Positions 49,869-58,946 are shown, numbered from the stretch's first letter. The stretch is DNA of 64,000 nucleotides from Flavobacteriales bacterium (GCA_016712535.1 JADJQW010000002.1:930001-994000), one strand, 5' to 3'. Program-made: numbers and translations. The notes: generated by a model from the sequence alone, not told the origin.

Positions 49869-50687
49869 ATGAAACGCCTTCTGCCCGTCCTGGCCCCAGT
49901 TGTAGTGGCAGCGGCCCTGCTCTTGGTCGGTTGGGCCTGGTTGCGCGGCTACACGCGCCACAACGAGCTCATGCGCGTGCCCGACCTGGCGGGAGCAAAC
50001 ATGGCCGAGGCCGCAGCGCTCTTGGCCAAGCGTGACCTGAGTGCGGTGGTGATCGACAGCGTGTTCGTAGAGGACCGGCCCAAGGGCACTGTGGTGGAAC
50101 AAGATCCGGACGCGGGCAAGGAGGTGAAGCCCGGCCGCAAGGTGTATCTGGTGCTGAATGCCAATCAGCCTAAAATGATCGATATGCCCAAGTTGGTGGA
50201 TCTGAGCAAGCGTCAGGCGCTGAGCGTGCTTGACATCCTGGGCCTCAAGGTGAAAGAGATGCAGTACAAGCCGGATCCCTGCGTGGACTGCGTGATCGCG
50301 CAACTCCATAAGGGCAAGCCCATCGCTGCCGATGAGCGGATACGACGTGGGGAGGCCATCACCCTGGTTCTAGGGGCCGGAGAGAAGGGTGAGCGCGTGC
50401 CGGTCCCCGACCTGTCCGGGTTATCCATGGCCGACGTGCAGCTGTTGCTGAACATGGCCTCTTTGAACCTCGGGGTGCTGGTGGAGTGCCAGGGTTGCAA
50501 TACCCGAGCGGATTCCGCGTTTGCGCGGGTGCGCAGGCAAAGTCCAGCCGCAGGCGCCAACAACCGCATTGCTTTGGGCAGTACCATCGACCTTTGGCTC
50601 ACTTCCGATACTACCGGCCTGCGTCCCGCTGAAGGCTGGAATGACCCCTCCCGCTACACTAGCCCCGATAGCCTCAATGAACCGTAG
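49869..50687 (+). CDS. PASTA domain membrane protein
   Basis: About 272 residues from the ATG at 49869. A single N-terminal membrane anchor (LAPVVVAAALLLVGWAWL) precedes three PASTA domains: MRVPDLAGANMAEAAALLAKRDL..., IDMPKLVDLSKRQALSVLDILGL... and VPVPDLSGLSMADVQLLLNMASL.... Each is closed by a beta strand (VYLVLNA, ITLVLGAG, IDLWLTS). PASTA domains bind peptidoglycan-like ligands in Firmicutes kinases; here no kinase domain is present. In Bacteroidota such proteins commonly sit next to rluD, as here. Its 3' end overlaps the next gene by 11 bases. Confidence 0.9.
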   Translation: MKRLLPVLAPVVVAAALLLVGWAWLRGYTRHNELMRVPDLAGANMAEAAALLAKRDLSAVVIDSVFVEDRPKGTVVEQDPDAGKEVKPGRKVYLVLNANQPKMIDMPKLVDLSKRQALSVLDILGLKVKEMQYKPDPCVDCVIAQLHKGKPIAADERIRRGEAITLVLGAGEKGERVPVPDLSGLSMADVQLLLNMASLNLGVLVECQGCNTRADSAFARVRRQSPAAGANNRIALGSTIDLWLTSDTTGLRPAEGWNDPSRYTSPDSLNEP

Positions 50688-52959
50688 CCGGATACTCTTC
50701 GTCGGCATCGCGTTGCTTGCAGCCATTGCGCTGTTCCTGCCCCGGCAGGCAAGCGCGCAAGGCGAAGTGCTTACGCCATTGCAGGCGCGTCCTGTGCCCG
50801 AAGCTGTCCGCGCCATGCAGAAGGCCGATGGGCTCAACGAGCACTTCATCTACCTCTACGACCCCCAGACCTTGCCCATCGTCGATGATTTCTCCATCGA
50901 CCGCACCCGCAAGCGATGGGCACAGGCCACGGATCCCGGCGTCACGCTCGAAGAGACCATCTACCGTTTGGAAGTGGCCGGCGTGAGCACATGGGACATG
51001 GTCTTCAGCGACGACACCACCTTCACCTACCTCACCGATATGGATCCCGTGCCGCCGGTGACCACGCGCACACCGCTTGCGCCGACCACGGTCCTCGTGC
51101 GCGATGTCACGGTCTATCCGCCTACGGACCTCGTCGTGGAAGCCTGGCCGGCCTACAACATCTTCGATACGATCCAGAGCCCGTCGCCCGACATCCTCTT
51201 CCTCACCAGCCCGGAGCTGATCCAGGATTCGCTCCTGGTCTATGAGGTTCCCGCCGATACGCGCACCTACATCAACCCGGATAACAGCGTGCGCCCGCTG
51301 ATCCTTTGGGAGGATGACGATGTTTACATCAACGGCAACTATCCCATTGAGCCCCCAACGATCGGCGTGGCCACCTTCGATGGATTGGCGCGCACGGGGT
51401 ACCCGTACAACTACGATCAATTCACGGCTTACGGCATCGCTGATCACCTCACCTCGGTTGACATCGACCTCTCCGCCTTCGGACCAGAGGACTCCCTTTA
51501 CGTGAGCTTCTTCTACCAGCCCCAGGGCCTCAGCGGCGACAATGCCGTGCAGCCGCTGGACAGCCTTGTGCTCGAGTTCTGGGCGCCCCAATTGCAGTAC
51601 TGGAGCCGTGTTTGGAGCACGCCGTATGTTCCGTTTCAGGATTTCCAGCAAGTGCTGGTGCCCATCAAGCTCGCACAGTTCTTCCACGAAGGCTTCAAGT
51701 TCCGCTTCCTCAACTATGGCACCCTGAGCGGCTCCTATGACCACTGGCACCTCGATTACGTGCGCCTTGATCAACAGCGCAGCTTCGACGATACGCGCCT
51801 GATCGATGTGGCCTACATGTACCCGGAGACCAGTTTGCTGCAGACCTACACCAGCGTCACGTTCGAGAAGTTCGCTGAGGCGCCTTCGACCTACATGGCA
51901 CAGAGCATCACCGCCTTGCAGCGGAACTTGGACACCGAGGACCGATTCATCACCTACGGCATGCTCGCCCGCGAGGAGAACGGCAATGGGCCGGTGGCAT
52001 TCAGCAATGGGCTCAACTCCAGCGGCAACGCCAGTTCCATCTTCCCGAGCGACCATCCCATCGCAGCCGCACCGAACAACTTCGTGTACGACCCCACCCT
52101 CAGCACCGATGCCGCCTTCTGGCGCGTGAAGCTCTGGACCAACACCACGCCCGATATCTGCAAGTACAACGACACGGTCAACTTCGTGCAGGAGATCAGC
52201 AACTGCATGGCCTATGACGACGGCAGCGCGGAGATGGGCTATGGCATCACCGCAGCGGGTGCCGCCGCTGCCCTGCGCTTCGATATCAGCGGACAGGACA
52301 GCCTGCGCGCCGTGCGCATGTACTTCAATCCGCAAGCGAACGACCCGAACGACTCGCCCAACCCGGAAGAAGGCCGGTTCCTGATCACTGTTTGGAAGAG
52401 CCTCAGCCCGGAGGTGATCCAGCACCAGAACTTCACCTTCTCATCGCCCACCTATCGACTCGACGGCATCGACCATTTCGTGGAGATCCCGCTCGACAGC
52501 ACGATCATGGTCGAGGGCACCATCTATGTGGGCTGGGTGCAGACCAACAACGTGAAGCTCAACGTCGGCTTCGACCGCAACCGCAACAACCAGGACAAGC
52601 TCTTCCGCAGGCTCACGCTCAACTTCGGACCGAGCACGCAACAGGGCTCCTTGATGCTGCGACCCGTATTCGTAGCGGCGGTGGATCCCTTCGCGAGCGT
52701 GCCGGAAGTTGCGGATGGCCCAGGCATGCTCCTGTTCCCGAACCCGGCCAATGAGGCGGTAATGGCACGGACCAGCTTCCCGGTTGAAGGCGCGCGGCTG
52801 CTGATCCATGATGCCATGGGCCGCACCGTGGCGGATGACCGCTTCACGGACGGCCGCTTCGTTGATGTGAGCGCGCTGGCCAGCGGCCTCTACGTGGTGC
52901 GGATCGCCCATGCCGATGGCTCACTGATCGCGCAAGAGCGTTTGCTGATCCAGCGCTGA
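50677..52959 (+). CDS. Secreted T9SS type A sorting domain protein
   Basis: About 760 residues from the ATG at 50677, with signal FVGIALLAAIALFLPRQASAQ. The middle is beta-rich with segments such as FSIDRTRKRWAQA, FDGLARTGYPYNYDQFTAYGIADHLTS, DSLYVSFFYQPQG and FRFLNYGTLSGSYDHWHLDYVRLD, resembling the carbohydrate/metal-binding jelly-roll folds of Bacteroidota exoproteins. The last 80 residues form a type A sorting domain (LLFPNPANEAVMARTSFPVEGARLLIHDAMGRTV...LASGLYVVRIAHADG). It is exported by T9SS and probably surface-attached. No catalytic motif is evident. It overlaps the PASTA gene at its start and rluD at its stop (TGATG), so the three are one transcript. Confidence 0.87.
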   Translation: MNRSRILFVGIALLAAIALFLPRQASAQGEVLTPLQARPVPEAVRAMQKADGLNEHFIYLYDPQTLPIVDDFSIDRTRKRWAQATDPGVTLEETIYRLEVAGVSTWDMVFSDDTTFTYLTDMDPVPPVTTRTPLAPTTVLVRDVTVYPPTDLVVEAWPAYNIFDTIQSPSPDILFLTSPELIQDSLLVYEVPADTRTYINPDNSVRPLILWEDDDVYINGNYPIEPPTIGVATFDGLARTGYPYNYDQFTAYGIADHLTSVDIDLSAFGPEDSLYVSFFYQPQGLSGDNAVQPLDSLVLEFWAPQLQYWSRVWSTPYVPFQDFQQVLVPIKLAQFFHEGFKFRFLNYGTLSGSYDHWHLDYVRLDQQRSFDDTRLIDVAYMYPETSLLQTYTSVTFEKFAEAPSTYMAQSITALQRNLDTEDRFITYGMLAREENGNGPVAFSNGLNSSGNASSIFPSDHPIAAAPNNFVYDPTLSTDAAFWRVKLWTNTTPDICKYNDTVNFVQEISNCMAYDDGSAEMGYGITAAGAAAALRFDISGQDSLRAVRMYFNPQANDPNDSPNPEEGRFLITVWKSLSPEVIQHQNFTFSSPTYRLDGIDHFVEIPLDSTIMVEGTIYVGWVQTNNVKLNVGFDRNRNNQDKLFRRLTLNFGPSTQQGSLMLRPVFVAAVDPFASVPEVADGPGMLLFPNPANEAVMARTSFPVEGARLLIHDAMGRTVADDRFTDGRFVDVSALASGLYVVRIAHADGSLIAQERLLIQR

Positions 52960-54029
52960 TGGATCAGGATCCGATCGAATCGCTCGGCGAAGAGCAAGAG
53001 CTGTACGAGCACCATCGCATCGTTTGCGATCCGAAGCAATCGCTGATCCGGCTCGATAAGTTCCTGTTCGATCGCTTGGCGAACACCTCGCGAAGCCGGA
53101 TCCAGGCCGCTGCGAAGGCCGGCAATGTGCTCGTGAACGAGAAGCCCGCCAAGCCCAGCCAAAAGGTGAAGCCTGGGGATGCCATCAGCATCGTGCTGCC
53201 CTATCCGCAGCGCGAAGTGGAATTGCTGCCGGAGGACATTCCGCTCAAGACGCTCTTCGAGGATGAGCACTTGGTGGTGATCGACAAGCCCGCCGGCCTG
53301 GTGGTGCATCCGGGCCACGGCAATTGGACCGGCACGCTGGTGAATGCGCTGCTCTTCCACTTCGGCAAATTGCCACCGGTGCCCGGTGCGGAGATCCCGC
53401 GCCCAGGACTGGTGCACCGGCTCGACAAGGACACCAGTGGCGTGATGGTGGTGGGCAAGACCGAGGAAGCGCTCTCGCACCTGGCGCGGCAATTCTTCGA
53501 CCGCACCAGCGACCGGCGGTACAACGCGCTCGTGTGGGGCGATTTCGCCGAGGACGAAGGTCTGATCGAGGGGCACATCGGCCGCAGCAACAAGGACCGC
53601 ACGGTGATGCAGGTCTTCCCCGAAGGCGAGCATGGCAAAGCCGCCGTGACGCGCTGGCGCGTGATCGAGCGCTTCCGCTACGTGACGCTGGTGGAATGCA
53701 AGCTCGAGACGGGCCGCACGCACCAGATCCGCGCTCACATGCAATGGATCGGCCACCCGCTGTTCAACGATGCGGCCTATGGCGGCGACCGCATCCTGAA
53801 GGGCACCACCTTCACCAAGTACCGCCAATTCGTGGAGAACTGCTTCGCGCTGCTGCCGCGCCAGGCCCTGCACGCGCGCACGCTCGATTTCGACCACCCC
53901 GCCACGGGCAAGCGCATGCGCTTCGAGAGCCCCTTGCCCGCCGACATGCAGGCCGTGCTGGAGAAGTGGCGCACCTACACCCATGCGAAGCCGCTAACGG
54001 AACCGGACGTCGCGGATGACGCAGAGTGA
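52959..54029 (+). CDS. rluD: RluA-family 23S rRNA pseudouridine synthase (RluD-like)
   Basis: A 356-residue pseudouridine synthase. An S4 RNA-binding domain (SLIRLDKFLFDRLANTSRSRIQAAAKAGNVLVNEKPAKPSQKVKPGD) precedes the RluA catalytic domain, with VIDKPAGLVVHPGHGNWTGTLVNAL, the catalytic Asp in LVHRLDKDTSGVMVVGKT, and GRTHQIRAHMQWIGHPLFNDAAYGGD. Fused S4 plus length favour RluD, which modifies helix 69 of 23S rRNA. It starts on the ATG overlapping the previous stop codon. A C-terminal tail of about 40 residues is somewhat longer than usual. Confidence 0.93.
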   Translation: MDQDPIESLGEEQELYEHHRIVCDPKQSLIRLDKFLFDRLANTSRSRIQAAAKAGNVLVNEKPAKPSQKVKPGDAISIVLPYPQREVELLPEDIPLKTLFEDEHLVVIDKPAGLVVHPGHGNWTGTLVNALLFHFGKLPPVPGAEIPRPGLVHRLDKDTSGVMVVGKTEEALSHLARQFFDRTSDRRYNALVWGDFAEDEGLIEGHIGRSNKDRTVMQVFPEGEHGKAAVTRWRVIERFRYVTLVECKLETGRTHQIRAHMQWIGHPLFNDAAYGGDRILKGTTFTKYRQFVENCFALLPRQALHARTLDFDHPATGKRMRFESPLPADMQAVLEKWRTYTHAKPLTEPDVADDAE

Positions 54030-54037
54030 GGCCCTCC

Positions 54038-54829
54038 TCAACTCGAAACGGCCTTCGCGCCTTCCACCCCCAAAGCGAAGAGCGCGATATCGTACTTCAC
54101 GGGGTCGCTCGCATCGAATGAATGCAGCGCGTTGGTGAGTTCCTCCACCGCTTTCCAATCATCTTGCTTGCGGGTGAGCAGGCCCAGCTCGCGGGACACG
54201 CGGCCGGTGTGGACATCAAGCGGCACAATGAGGTCCGAAGGCTTGATGCGCTTCCAGAGGCCGAGGTCCACGCCGCGGTCATCGGGGCGCACCATCCAGC
54301 GCAGGTACATGTTGATGCGCTTGGCGTTGCTGCCCTTGGCGGGGTCGGCCACATGCTTGCGCGTGCGCGGCTGATGCCCCGGTTCGAAGAAGCGCTGCTT
54401 GAAGCGCGCGATGGCCAAGCCCATGTCCCCGACGGCGCCATTCTCAAGGAAGGCCTGCTCAATGCCACCATGGTTCGCGTAGAGATGCCGCAGGCCGATC
54501 ACGAAGTGCTTGAGGTCGATGCCGTTGAAGGTGCGGTGCACGAAGCCGCTCACGTGCTTCAGGTCCGTGGCGTCGGCGTTCATGACGAACTCGTGGGGCC
54601 GCTCATCCATGAGGCGCGCCAGCTTCCACGCGTTGCTGATGATGGTCTTGCGCTGCCCCCAAGCGATGGTGGCGGTGAGGAAGCCGATCACCTCCGCATC
54701 TTCCCGCTTGCTGAAGGCGCGCGGCACCTGGATAGGGTCGTCGGCGATGAACGACGGACGCGCGAACCGGTCGTACGCTTCATCGAGGAGCGCTTTCAAT
54801 CCATTCCGGTTCACCAGTCGCTTCGGCAT
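54038..54829 (-). CDS. TIGR02757 family protein
   Basis: A 263-residue protein of the TIGR02757 family, widespread in Bacteroidota and of unknown function. Visible hallmarks: FIADDPIQVPRAFSKREDAEVIGFLTATIAWGQRKTIISNAWKL, HRTFNGIDLKHFVIGLRHLY, KRINMYLRWMVRPDDRGVDLGLWKRI and SDLIVPLDVHTGRVSRELGL. The layout recalls the HhH-type DNA glycosylase/endonuclease III fold, with LDVHTGRV near the usual active-site Asp, but activity is not shown. Overlaps the YdeI-like gene by one base. Confidence 0.92.
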   Translation of the reverse strand: MPKRLVNRNGLKALLDEAYDRFARPSFIADDPIQVPRAFSKREDAEVIGFLTATIAWGQRKTIISNAWKLARLMDERPHEFVMNADATDLKHVSGFVHRTFNGIDLKHFVIGLRHLYANHGGIEQAFLENGAVGDMGLAIARFKQRFFEPGHQPRTRKHVADPAKGSNAKRINMYLRWMVRPDDRGVDLGLWKRIKPSDLIVPLDVHTGRVSRELGLLTRKQDDWKAVEELTNALHSFDASDPVKYDIALFALGVEGAKAVSS

Positions 54830-55446
54830 CAGCCCAGATCCTTGCTTGCATGCGCCTTCACGGTCTGGCCATTCGCCCGGATGTTCTTTGCTGCCAGCTC
54901 CACGACGATCGCGATGCGTCTCGCGCGCGTCTCCTTGGTCCGTGCATCGAGCACCCAGGTGAGGATCTGCTTGCGCGCGCCGGGCGGGAAGGCTTCATAG
55001 TGGGAAAGTGCCTTCTTGTTCTTCTTCAAGGCGCGCTGGAGATCCGCCGGCATCTCGAAGGCCTCAGCCGCATCGATGCGCGTCCACGATCCGTTCTGCT
55101 TGGCGATTTCGATCTTCTTCAGCCCGGCGGCAGTCATGCGCTTCGTGGCGATGAGCTTCTCAATGCGCTCCTTGTTCAGCTTGCTCCAGACGCTCTTTGG
55201 CTTGCGCGGGGAGAGGTACAGCATGGTCCGTGATTCATCGAGCTTCCTCGGCAGGCTGTCGATCCATCCGAAGCAGAGCGCTTCCTCCACGATGGCATCG
55301 TAAGGCAGGTGCTTTTCCGGCGCAGCCTTCTTCCAGGTTACGAGCCAGATGCCGTCAGGGCGCTCATGGTTCTTCTTCAGCCACGAGCGCCATTGCGCGC
55401 GCCTGGTCACTTCCACTTGATCGAGCCCGTCGAGCTTGGTCGGCAT
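54829..55446 (-). CDS. YdeI/OmpD-associated family protein
   Basis: A 205-residue cytoplasmic protein of the YdeI/OmpD-associated family. Characteristic blocks are RSWLKKNHERPDGIWLVTWKKAA, PYDAIVEEALCFGWIDSLPRKLD, TMLYLSPRKPKSVWSKLNKERIEKLIATKRMTAAGLKKIEIAKQNGSW and the C-terminal PPGARKQILTWVLDARTKETRARRIA. Length is normal. The biochemical role of the family is not well established. It is the first gene of a pair with the TIGR02757 gene. Confidence 0.9.
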   Translation of the reverse strand: MPTKLDGLDQVEVTRRAQWRSWLKKNHERPDGIWLVTWKKAAPEKHLPYDAIVEEALCFGWIDSLPRKLDESRTMLYLSPRKPKSVWSKLNKERIEKLIATKRMTAAGLKKIEIAKQNGSWTRIDAAEAFEMPADLQRALKKNKKALSHYEAFPPGARKQILTWVLDARTKETRARRIAIVVELAAKNIRANGQTVKAHASKDLG

Positions 55447-55455
55447 TGGCAGCCG

Positions 55456-56157
55456 CTAGCGCTGCGGGATCGCGAAGCTGGGCATCTCCATCAGCTGGTA
55501 CCCGCTGATGTCGAAGAGCGACTCATCCACCTTGCCAACGACGAGCTCCTTGATGTAGCAGACGACCCGCTCATCGCCTTGCGCGGGCACCCACTCAAAC
55601 TCGAGCGGGAAGCCCTCCACATCGGTGCGGGCATGGCGATTCTGCTGGGCGGCCTGTCCGTCCATGCCGCGCGCCATGTCGATGAAGGCGTTGCGAAGGC
55701 CAGTGGCCACCCATGCCGTCCATGTCCCCTCTTTGCTGGTGGCGATCATCTTGGTGCAGGTGTGCCCTTCGATCACCTTCGTCTCCTTGGTCACGGTGAC
55801 CACCGGCTGCTCGCCCTTCGCGCTGCCGTCGGCGGGGAGCTCGGGCCGCTTCATCTTCATGGCCATGCGGCTGCCTTGGCCGTTATCGATCAGGGTGTAG
55901 CTCCAATTGCCGCGCAGGTCGGTGAGCATGCGCATCTGCTGTGCCTGGTCGGGCATCATCAGTTCATAGAGGATCATGTCCGCGCGGCCCCAGAAACGGA
56001 TGTTCACCGGGCTATGCTTGTCTTCCTTGTCGTTCTTGAAGGTGTGCATCTCCATACGGAAGCTGCCGATGAATGCATCATTGCCGGCAGGAGTCAGGGA
56101 GGCACTGGTGACAAGGCCAGCGGTGATCAGCAGGCAGAGGGATATGGCGCGCATCAT
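55456..56157 (-). CDS. DUF4412 domain exported protein
   Basis: A 233-residue protein with a signal peptide (AISLCLLITAGLVTSAS). The body has the DUF4412 pattern: FIGSFRMEMHTFKNDKED, VNIRFWGRADMILYELMMPDQAQQMRMLTDLRGNWSYTLIDN, TKVIEGHTCTKMIATSKEGTWTAWVATGL and PLEFEWVPAQGDERVVCYIKEL. Family members are LolA-like periplasmic proteins of unknown function. The start could be the second Met (56154). It lies downstream of the decayed lolD fragment. Confidence 0.85.
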   Translation of the reverse strand: MMRAISLCLLITAGLVTSASLTPAGNDAFIGSFRMEMHTFKNDKEDKHSPVNIRFWGRADMILYELMMPDQAQQMRMLTDLRGNWSYTLIDNGQGSRMAMKMKRPELPADGSAKGEQPVVTVTKETKVIEGHTCTKMIATSKEGTWTAWVATGLRNAFIDMARGMDGQAAQQNRHARTDVEGFPLEFEWVPAQGDERVVCYIKELVVGKVDESLFDISGYQLMEMPSFAIPQR

Positions 56158-56199
56158 GGCCGAGGGGATTTGGCCGAAAGGTAGAAGGGCTCAGGGCTG

Positions 56200-56275
56200 G
56201 ATCACCCCATCCTATCACCAGCTTCCTATCCGCCATGTCGGCCAGTTCCTCGTTTTGCGCCGCGATCACGGCAGC
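56200..56275 (-). pseudogene. Decayed copy of the lolD 3' end
   Basis: On the minus strand the segment encodes AAQNEELADMADRKLVIGWGD, matching the C-terminus of the ABC ATPase at 58229-58876 (VTHNEELADMADRKLVMRDG). At DNA level the two are mostly identical over about 75 bases (56200-56275 against 58231-58307) with a 2-base gap and scattered changes. The stop codon of the delta-60 gene falls inside this copy. It is too short to function and looks like a relic of duplication or recombination. Confidence 0.75.
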
Positions 56276-58146
56276 TGCGCGTTCCGCGTGGCCGTTGGCG
56301 TGGAGCCGCCGACATTCAGCAGGATGGGGTCGCGGTCGTTGTTGGCTCCCACGTACTTCACCACGCCGTCCATGTTCACGTCTTCCGGCCAATAACCGCT
56401 TACGACGTTGGAGGGTGTGCTGCCGCCAACGCGCAACAGGATCGGGTCGCGGTCGTTGCCGTTGCCCACGTAACTCAACTCCTCGTTGAAGGTGGCATCG
56501 CCCGTAGCCAGCACCATCACACCACCCGCATCCTTGCGTGCATCGGCATCGTGTACCTGGGTAGCGGGCAGCGCGAAATCAACTGCGGTGGTCGAGGTGC
56601 CGTAGGCGAAAGGCGTTGAAGCTGAGAGCATCACGGGCAGGTGCGTGCGCGGCTTCACGGCCACGCAATAGTTGCCGTGCGCAAGGCCCGCGAAGCCCAC
56701 GGTGCTCACGCCATCCAGGTCCACCACATCGCCATCGCGTTGCAGCAGCACGGCGCGTGAAGCGGCAACCACGTTGGGCGTTGCCGCAGGCCGCATCTCC
56801 ACGATCACCCAATCCACGATGGCGTTGTTGCCGGTTGTGGTGAGCAGGCTTGGCGGGATCGAAGCACCTGGAACGAACGCGGTCTCCGCATAACCCATGG
56901 CCGTGAAGGGCTCGGTGAGCGGGAAGGAGGGGAGGCTGCGCAGCGCATCGGTCATCAGGCTGCCGTTGTAAGGGCCTTCGAGCAATACACGGATGGTTGT
57001 GCGAGCCGTGCCTATCAGTCGGGCGATGCGGTTGCGGCCGGTGCCATTGTACTGGGTGAGATCGCCGCCAACAAGGACCCTTCCATCGGGCTGCACTGCC
57101 AAAGCCTTCACCAAATCGTTGGCACCGGTCCCGGGGTCGAACGAGGGATCCACGCTGCCGTCAGGTTCCACCCTGCAGATGCGCTGGCGAACAACCCCGT
57201 CGTACTGGACAAAGTAACCGTTGATGTATGACCGGCCATCGGGCAGCAGCACGGTGGAATAGACCGTCCCGCCGATCGCGCCCAGCCCTGGATCGAAGGA
57301 AGCATCGAGCATGCCATCCGTAAGGATGCGCCCAAGGCGCTCTCGCGGTATGTCATTGTAGGTGGTGAAGGAACCTCCAATGATGATATCGCCATCAGGC
57401 TGCAGGCCGATCGCATCCACCCCGAGGTCCGTTCCAGTGCCCGGGAGGAAACCGGGGTCAATGGCACCGGAATGAATGACCCGCGCGATATGGATGCGTC
57501 CGTTGCCATTGTAGGTGGTGAACGAGCCTCCGATCAGGATGCGTCCATCGGGCTGTACTACCGCACAGAACACCGGAGCATTGGTACCAGTGCCGGGGTT
57601 GAAGCCCGTATCCAGTGTTCCGTTCGTGTTCAGGCGGGCCAGATGACCGCGCGCGAAGCCGCTGAAGGTGGAGAACCAGCCACCGATGATGGATCTGCCA
57701 TCCGGCTGGAGCGCGATCGTCAGCACAGCACCGTTCGCTCCGACGCTCGTATCGAACCCTGTATCCAGGCTGCCGTCGTTGTGCAGTCGTGCTATGCGCC
57801 CCCGGTTCGATCCATTAACCGAAGTGAAGTAGCCACCGATGAGCACCTTGCCATCAGGTTGTATGACCAGCGCCCGAACGGAAGCTGACGCTCCCGTGCC
57901 GGTGTTGAAACCACTGTCCCAACTGCCATCAGCGTTCAACCTGGCCACACGGCCGCAGGCATTGCCATCGTAGCTCGAGAAATCCCCGGCGATGATGATC
58001 TTACCGTCCGATTGCACGGCTATCGCATGCACCGTGCCGTTCGCACCAGCGCCAATATCGAACGTGAGGTCAAGGGCGCCTTCCTGCGCCCGAGCTCCGC
58101 TCGGTGCCAATGCGCAGAATGCGATGAAGAATAAATGAGTCCGCAT
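56266..58146 (-). CDS. Secreted delta-60 repeat protein with dockerin-like C-terminus
   Basis: About 626 residues from the ATG at 58146, with signal peptide FFIAFCALAPSGARAQ. Residues 30-400 hold seven delta-60 repeats of about 53 residues, each with VxxxxxQPDGK/RxxIGGxFxxYxG...RIARLxxDGxxDxxF. These form beta-propeller-like folds in bacterial surface proteins. A second region of about 200 residues follows, including a segment NYCVAVKPRTHLPVMLS. The C-terminus has a duplicated unit, (N)DRDPILLxVGGSTP, separated by EDVNMDGVVKY, which resembles dockerin or Ca2+-binding repeats. Function is unknown. The gene is flanked by lolD and its decayed tail. Confidence 0.85.
   Translation of the reverse strand: MRTHLFFIAFCALAPSGARAQEGALDLTFDIGAGANGTVHAIAVQSDGKIIIAGDFSSYDGNACGRVARLNADGSWDSGFNTGTGASASVRALVIQPDGKVLIGGYFTSVNGSNRGRIARLHNDGSLDTGFDTSVGANGAVLTIALQPDGRSIIGGWFSTFSGFARGHLARLNTNGTLDTGFNPGTGTNAPVFCAVVQPDGRILIGGSFTTYNGNGRIHIARVIHSGAIDPGFLPGTGTDLGVDAIGLQPDGDIIIGGSFTTYNDIPRERLGRILTDGMLDASFDPGLGAIGGTVYSTVLLPDGRSYINGYFVQYDGVVRQRICRVEPDGSVDPSFDPGTGANDLVKALAVQPDGRVLVGGDLTQYNGTGRNRIARLIGTARTTIRVLLEGPYNGSLMTDALRSLPSFPLTEPFTAMGYAETAFVPGASIPPSLLTTTGNNAIVDWVIVEMRPAATPNVVAASRAVLLQRDGDVVDLDGVSTVGFAGLAHGNYCVAVKPRTHLPVMLSASTPFAYGTSTTAVDFALPATQVHDADARKDAGGVMVLATGDATFNEELSYVGNGNDRDPILLRVGGSTPSNVVSGYWPEDVNMDGVVKYVGANNDRDPILLNVGGSTPTATRNAQLP
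57005..58065 (-). repeat. Seven delta-60 repeats
   Basis: Seven tandem units of about 53 residues (159 bases) are aligned by the motif V-Q-P/S-DG-K/R-GG. Units differ in the first strand and share PDG(K/R). Boundaries are approximate. Confidence 0.7.
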
Positions 58147-58228
58147 GTCGGCTGAATGGGTCTGGTCTCCGCTAGTATTGACGCACCACTGCGAAAATGG
58201 TGGCCTCACGCCACACCGGCAGAAACGC

Positions 58229-58876
58229 TCAGATCACCCCATCCCGCATCACCAGCTTCCGGTCGGCCATGTCGGCCAGTTCCTCGTTGTGGGTCACGAT
58301 CACGAAGGTCTGGCCCATCTCCTTGCGCAGGTCGAAGAAGAGCTGGTGCAGCTCGCGGGCGTGCGCGCTATCGAGGTTGCCGCTGGGCTCGTCGGCCAGC
58401 ACCACGCTGGGGCTGTTGAAGAGCGCACGCGCCACGGCCACTCTCTGCTGCTCGCCACCGCTCAGTTGGGCGGGCTTGTGTTCCTTACGAGGGAGCACGT
58501 TCAAGCGCTTCAGCAACTCCTCAGCGCGCGGCGCGCATTCGCTCTTGCTCTTGCCGGCGATCAGGCCCGGCATCATCACGTTCTCCAGTGCGGTGAACTC
58601 CGGCAGCAAATGGTGGAACTGGAACACGAAGCCGATGTGCGCGTTGCGGAAGGCTGAAAGCGCGCTCGGCGACATCCTCGAAACTTCCTGATCGTTGATG
58701 CGAAGGGTGCCCTCGTCGGATCGCTCCAAGGTGCCGAGGATCTGCAAGAGCGTGGTTTTTCCGGCTCCGCTGGCACCCACGATGCTCACCACTTCGCCCT
58801 TGGCCACGTGCAGGTCCACGCCTTTCAGCACTTCCAGCGCGCCGTAGCGCTTGCGGATCCCGGTGGCTTCGATCAT
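58229..58876 (-). CDS. lolD: ABC transporter ATP-binding protein, LolD-like
   Basis: A 215-residue ABC ATPase of the LolD/MacB-type class. Walker A is SIVGASGAGKTTLLQIL, Q-loop FVFQFHHLLPEFTALENVMMP, signature LSGGEQQRVAVARAL, Walker B VVLADEPSGNLDS and H-loop VIVTHNEELA. In Gram-negatives LolD powers release of lipoproteins from the inner membrane with LolCE; in Bacteroidota the partner permease is usually elsewhere, and it is not adjacent here. The assignment to LolD rather than another FtsE-like ATPase is by sequence type. Divergent from sucC. Confidence 0.87.
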   Translation of the reverse strand: MIEATGIRKRYGALEVLKGVDLHVAKGEVVSIVGASGAGKTTLLQILGTLERSDEGTLRINDQEVSRMSPSALSAFRNAHIGFVFQFHHLLPEFTALENVMMPGLIAGKSKSECAPRAEELLKRLNVLPRKEHKPAQLSGGEQQRVAVARALFNSPSVVLADEPSGNLDSAHARELHQLFFDLRKEMGQTFVIVTHNEELADMADRKLVMRDGVI

Positions 58877-58916
58877 GGCGTAAAGGAAGCCACGGGGCTT
58901 GAATCGGGCCGCGGGC

Positions 58917-58924
58917 TACTTTCG
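58917..58924 (+). promoter_or_regulatory. Candidate -7 element ahead of sucC
   Basis: Plus-strand TACTTTCG, one change from TANNTTTG, 22 bases before the sucC ATG. A TTG lies 15 bases upstream of it at 58899-58901, which could be the -33 element. Confidence 0.5.
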
Positions 58925-58946
58925 CCGCGCATCAGAAAAGCCCCGC

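Noticed and set aside
50674..52425. A 583-codon minus-strand frame opposite the T9SS gene
   Set aside because: Shadow of the plus-strand gene, which has a signal peptide and sorting domain.
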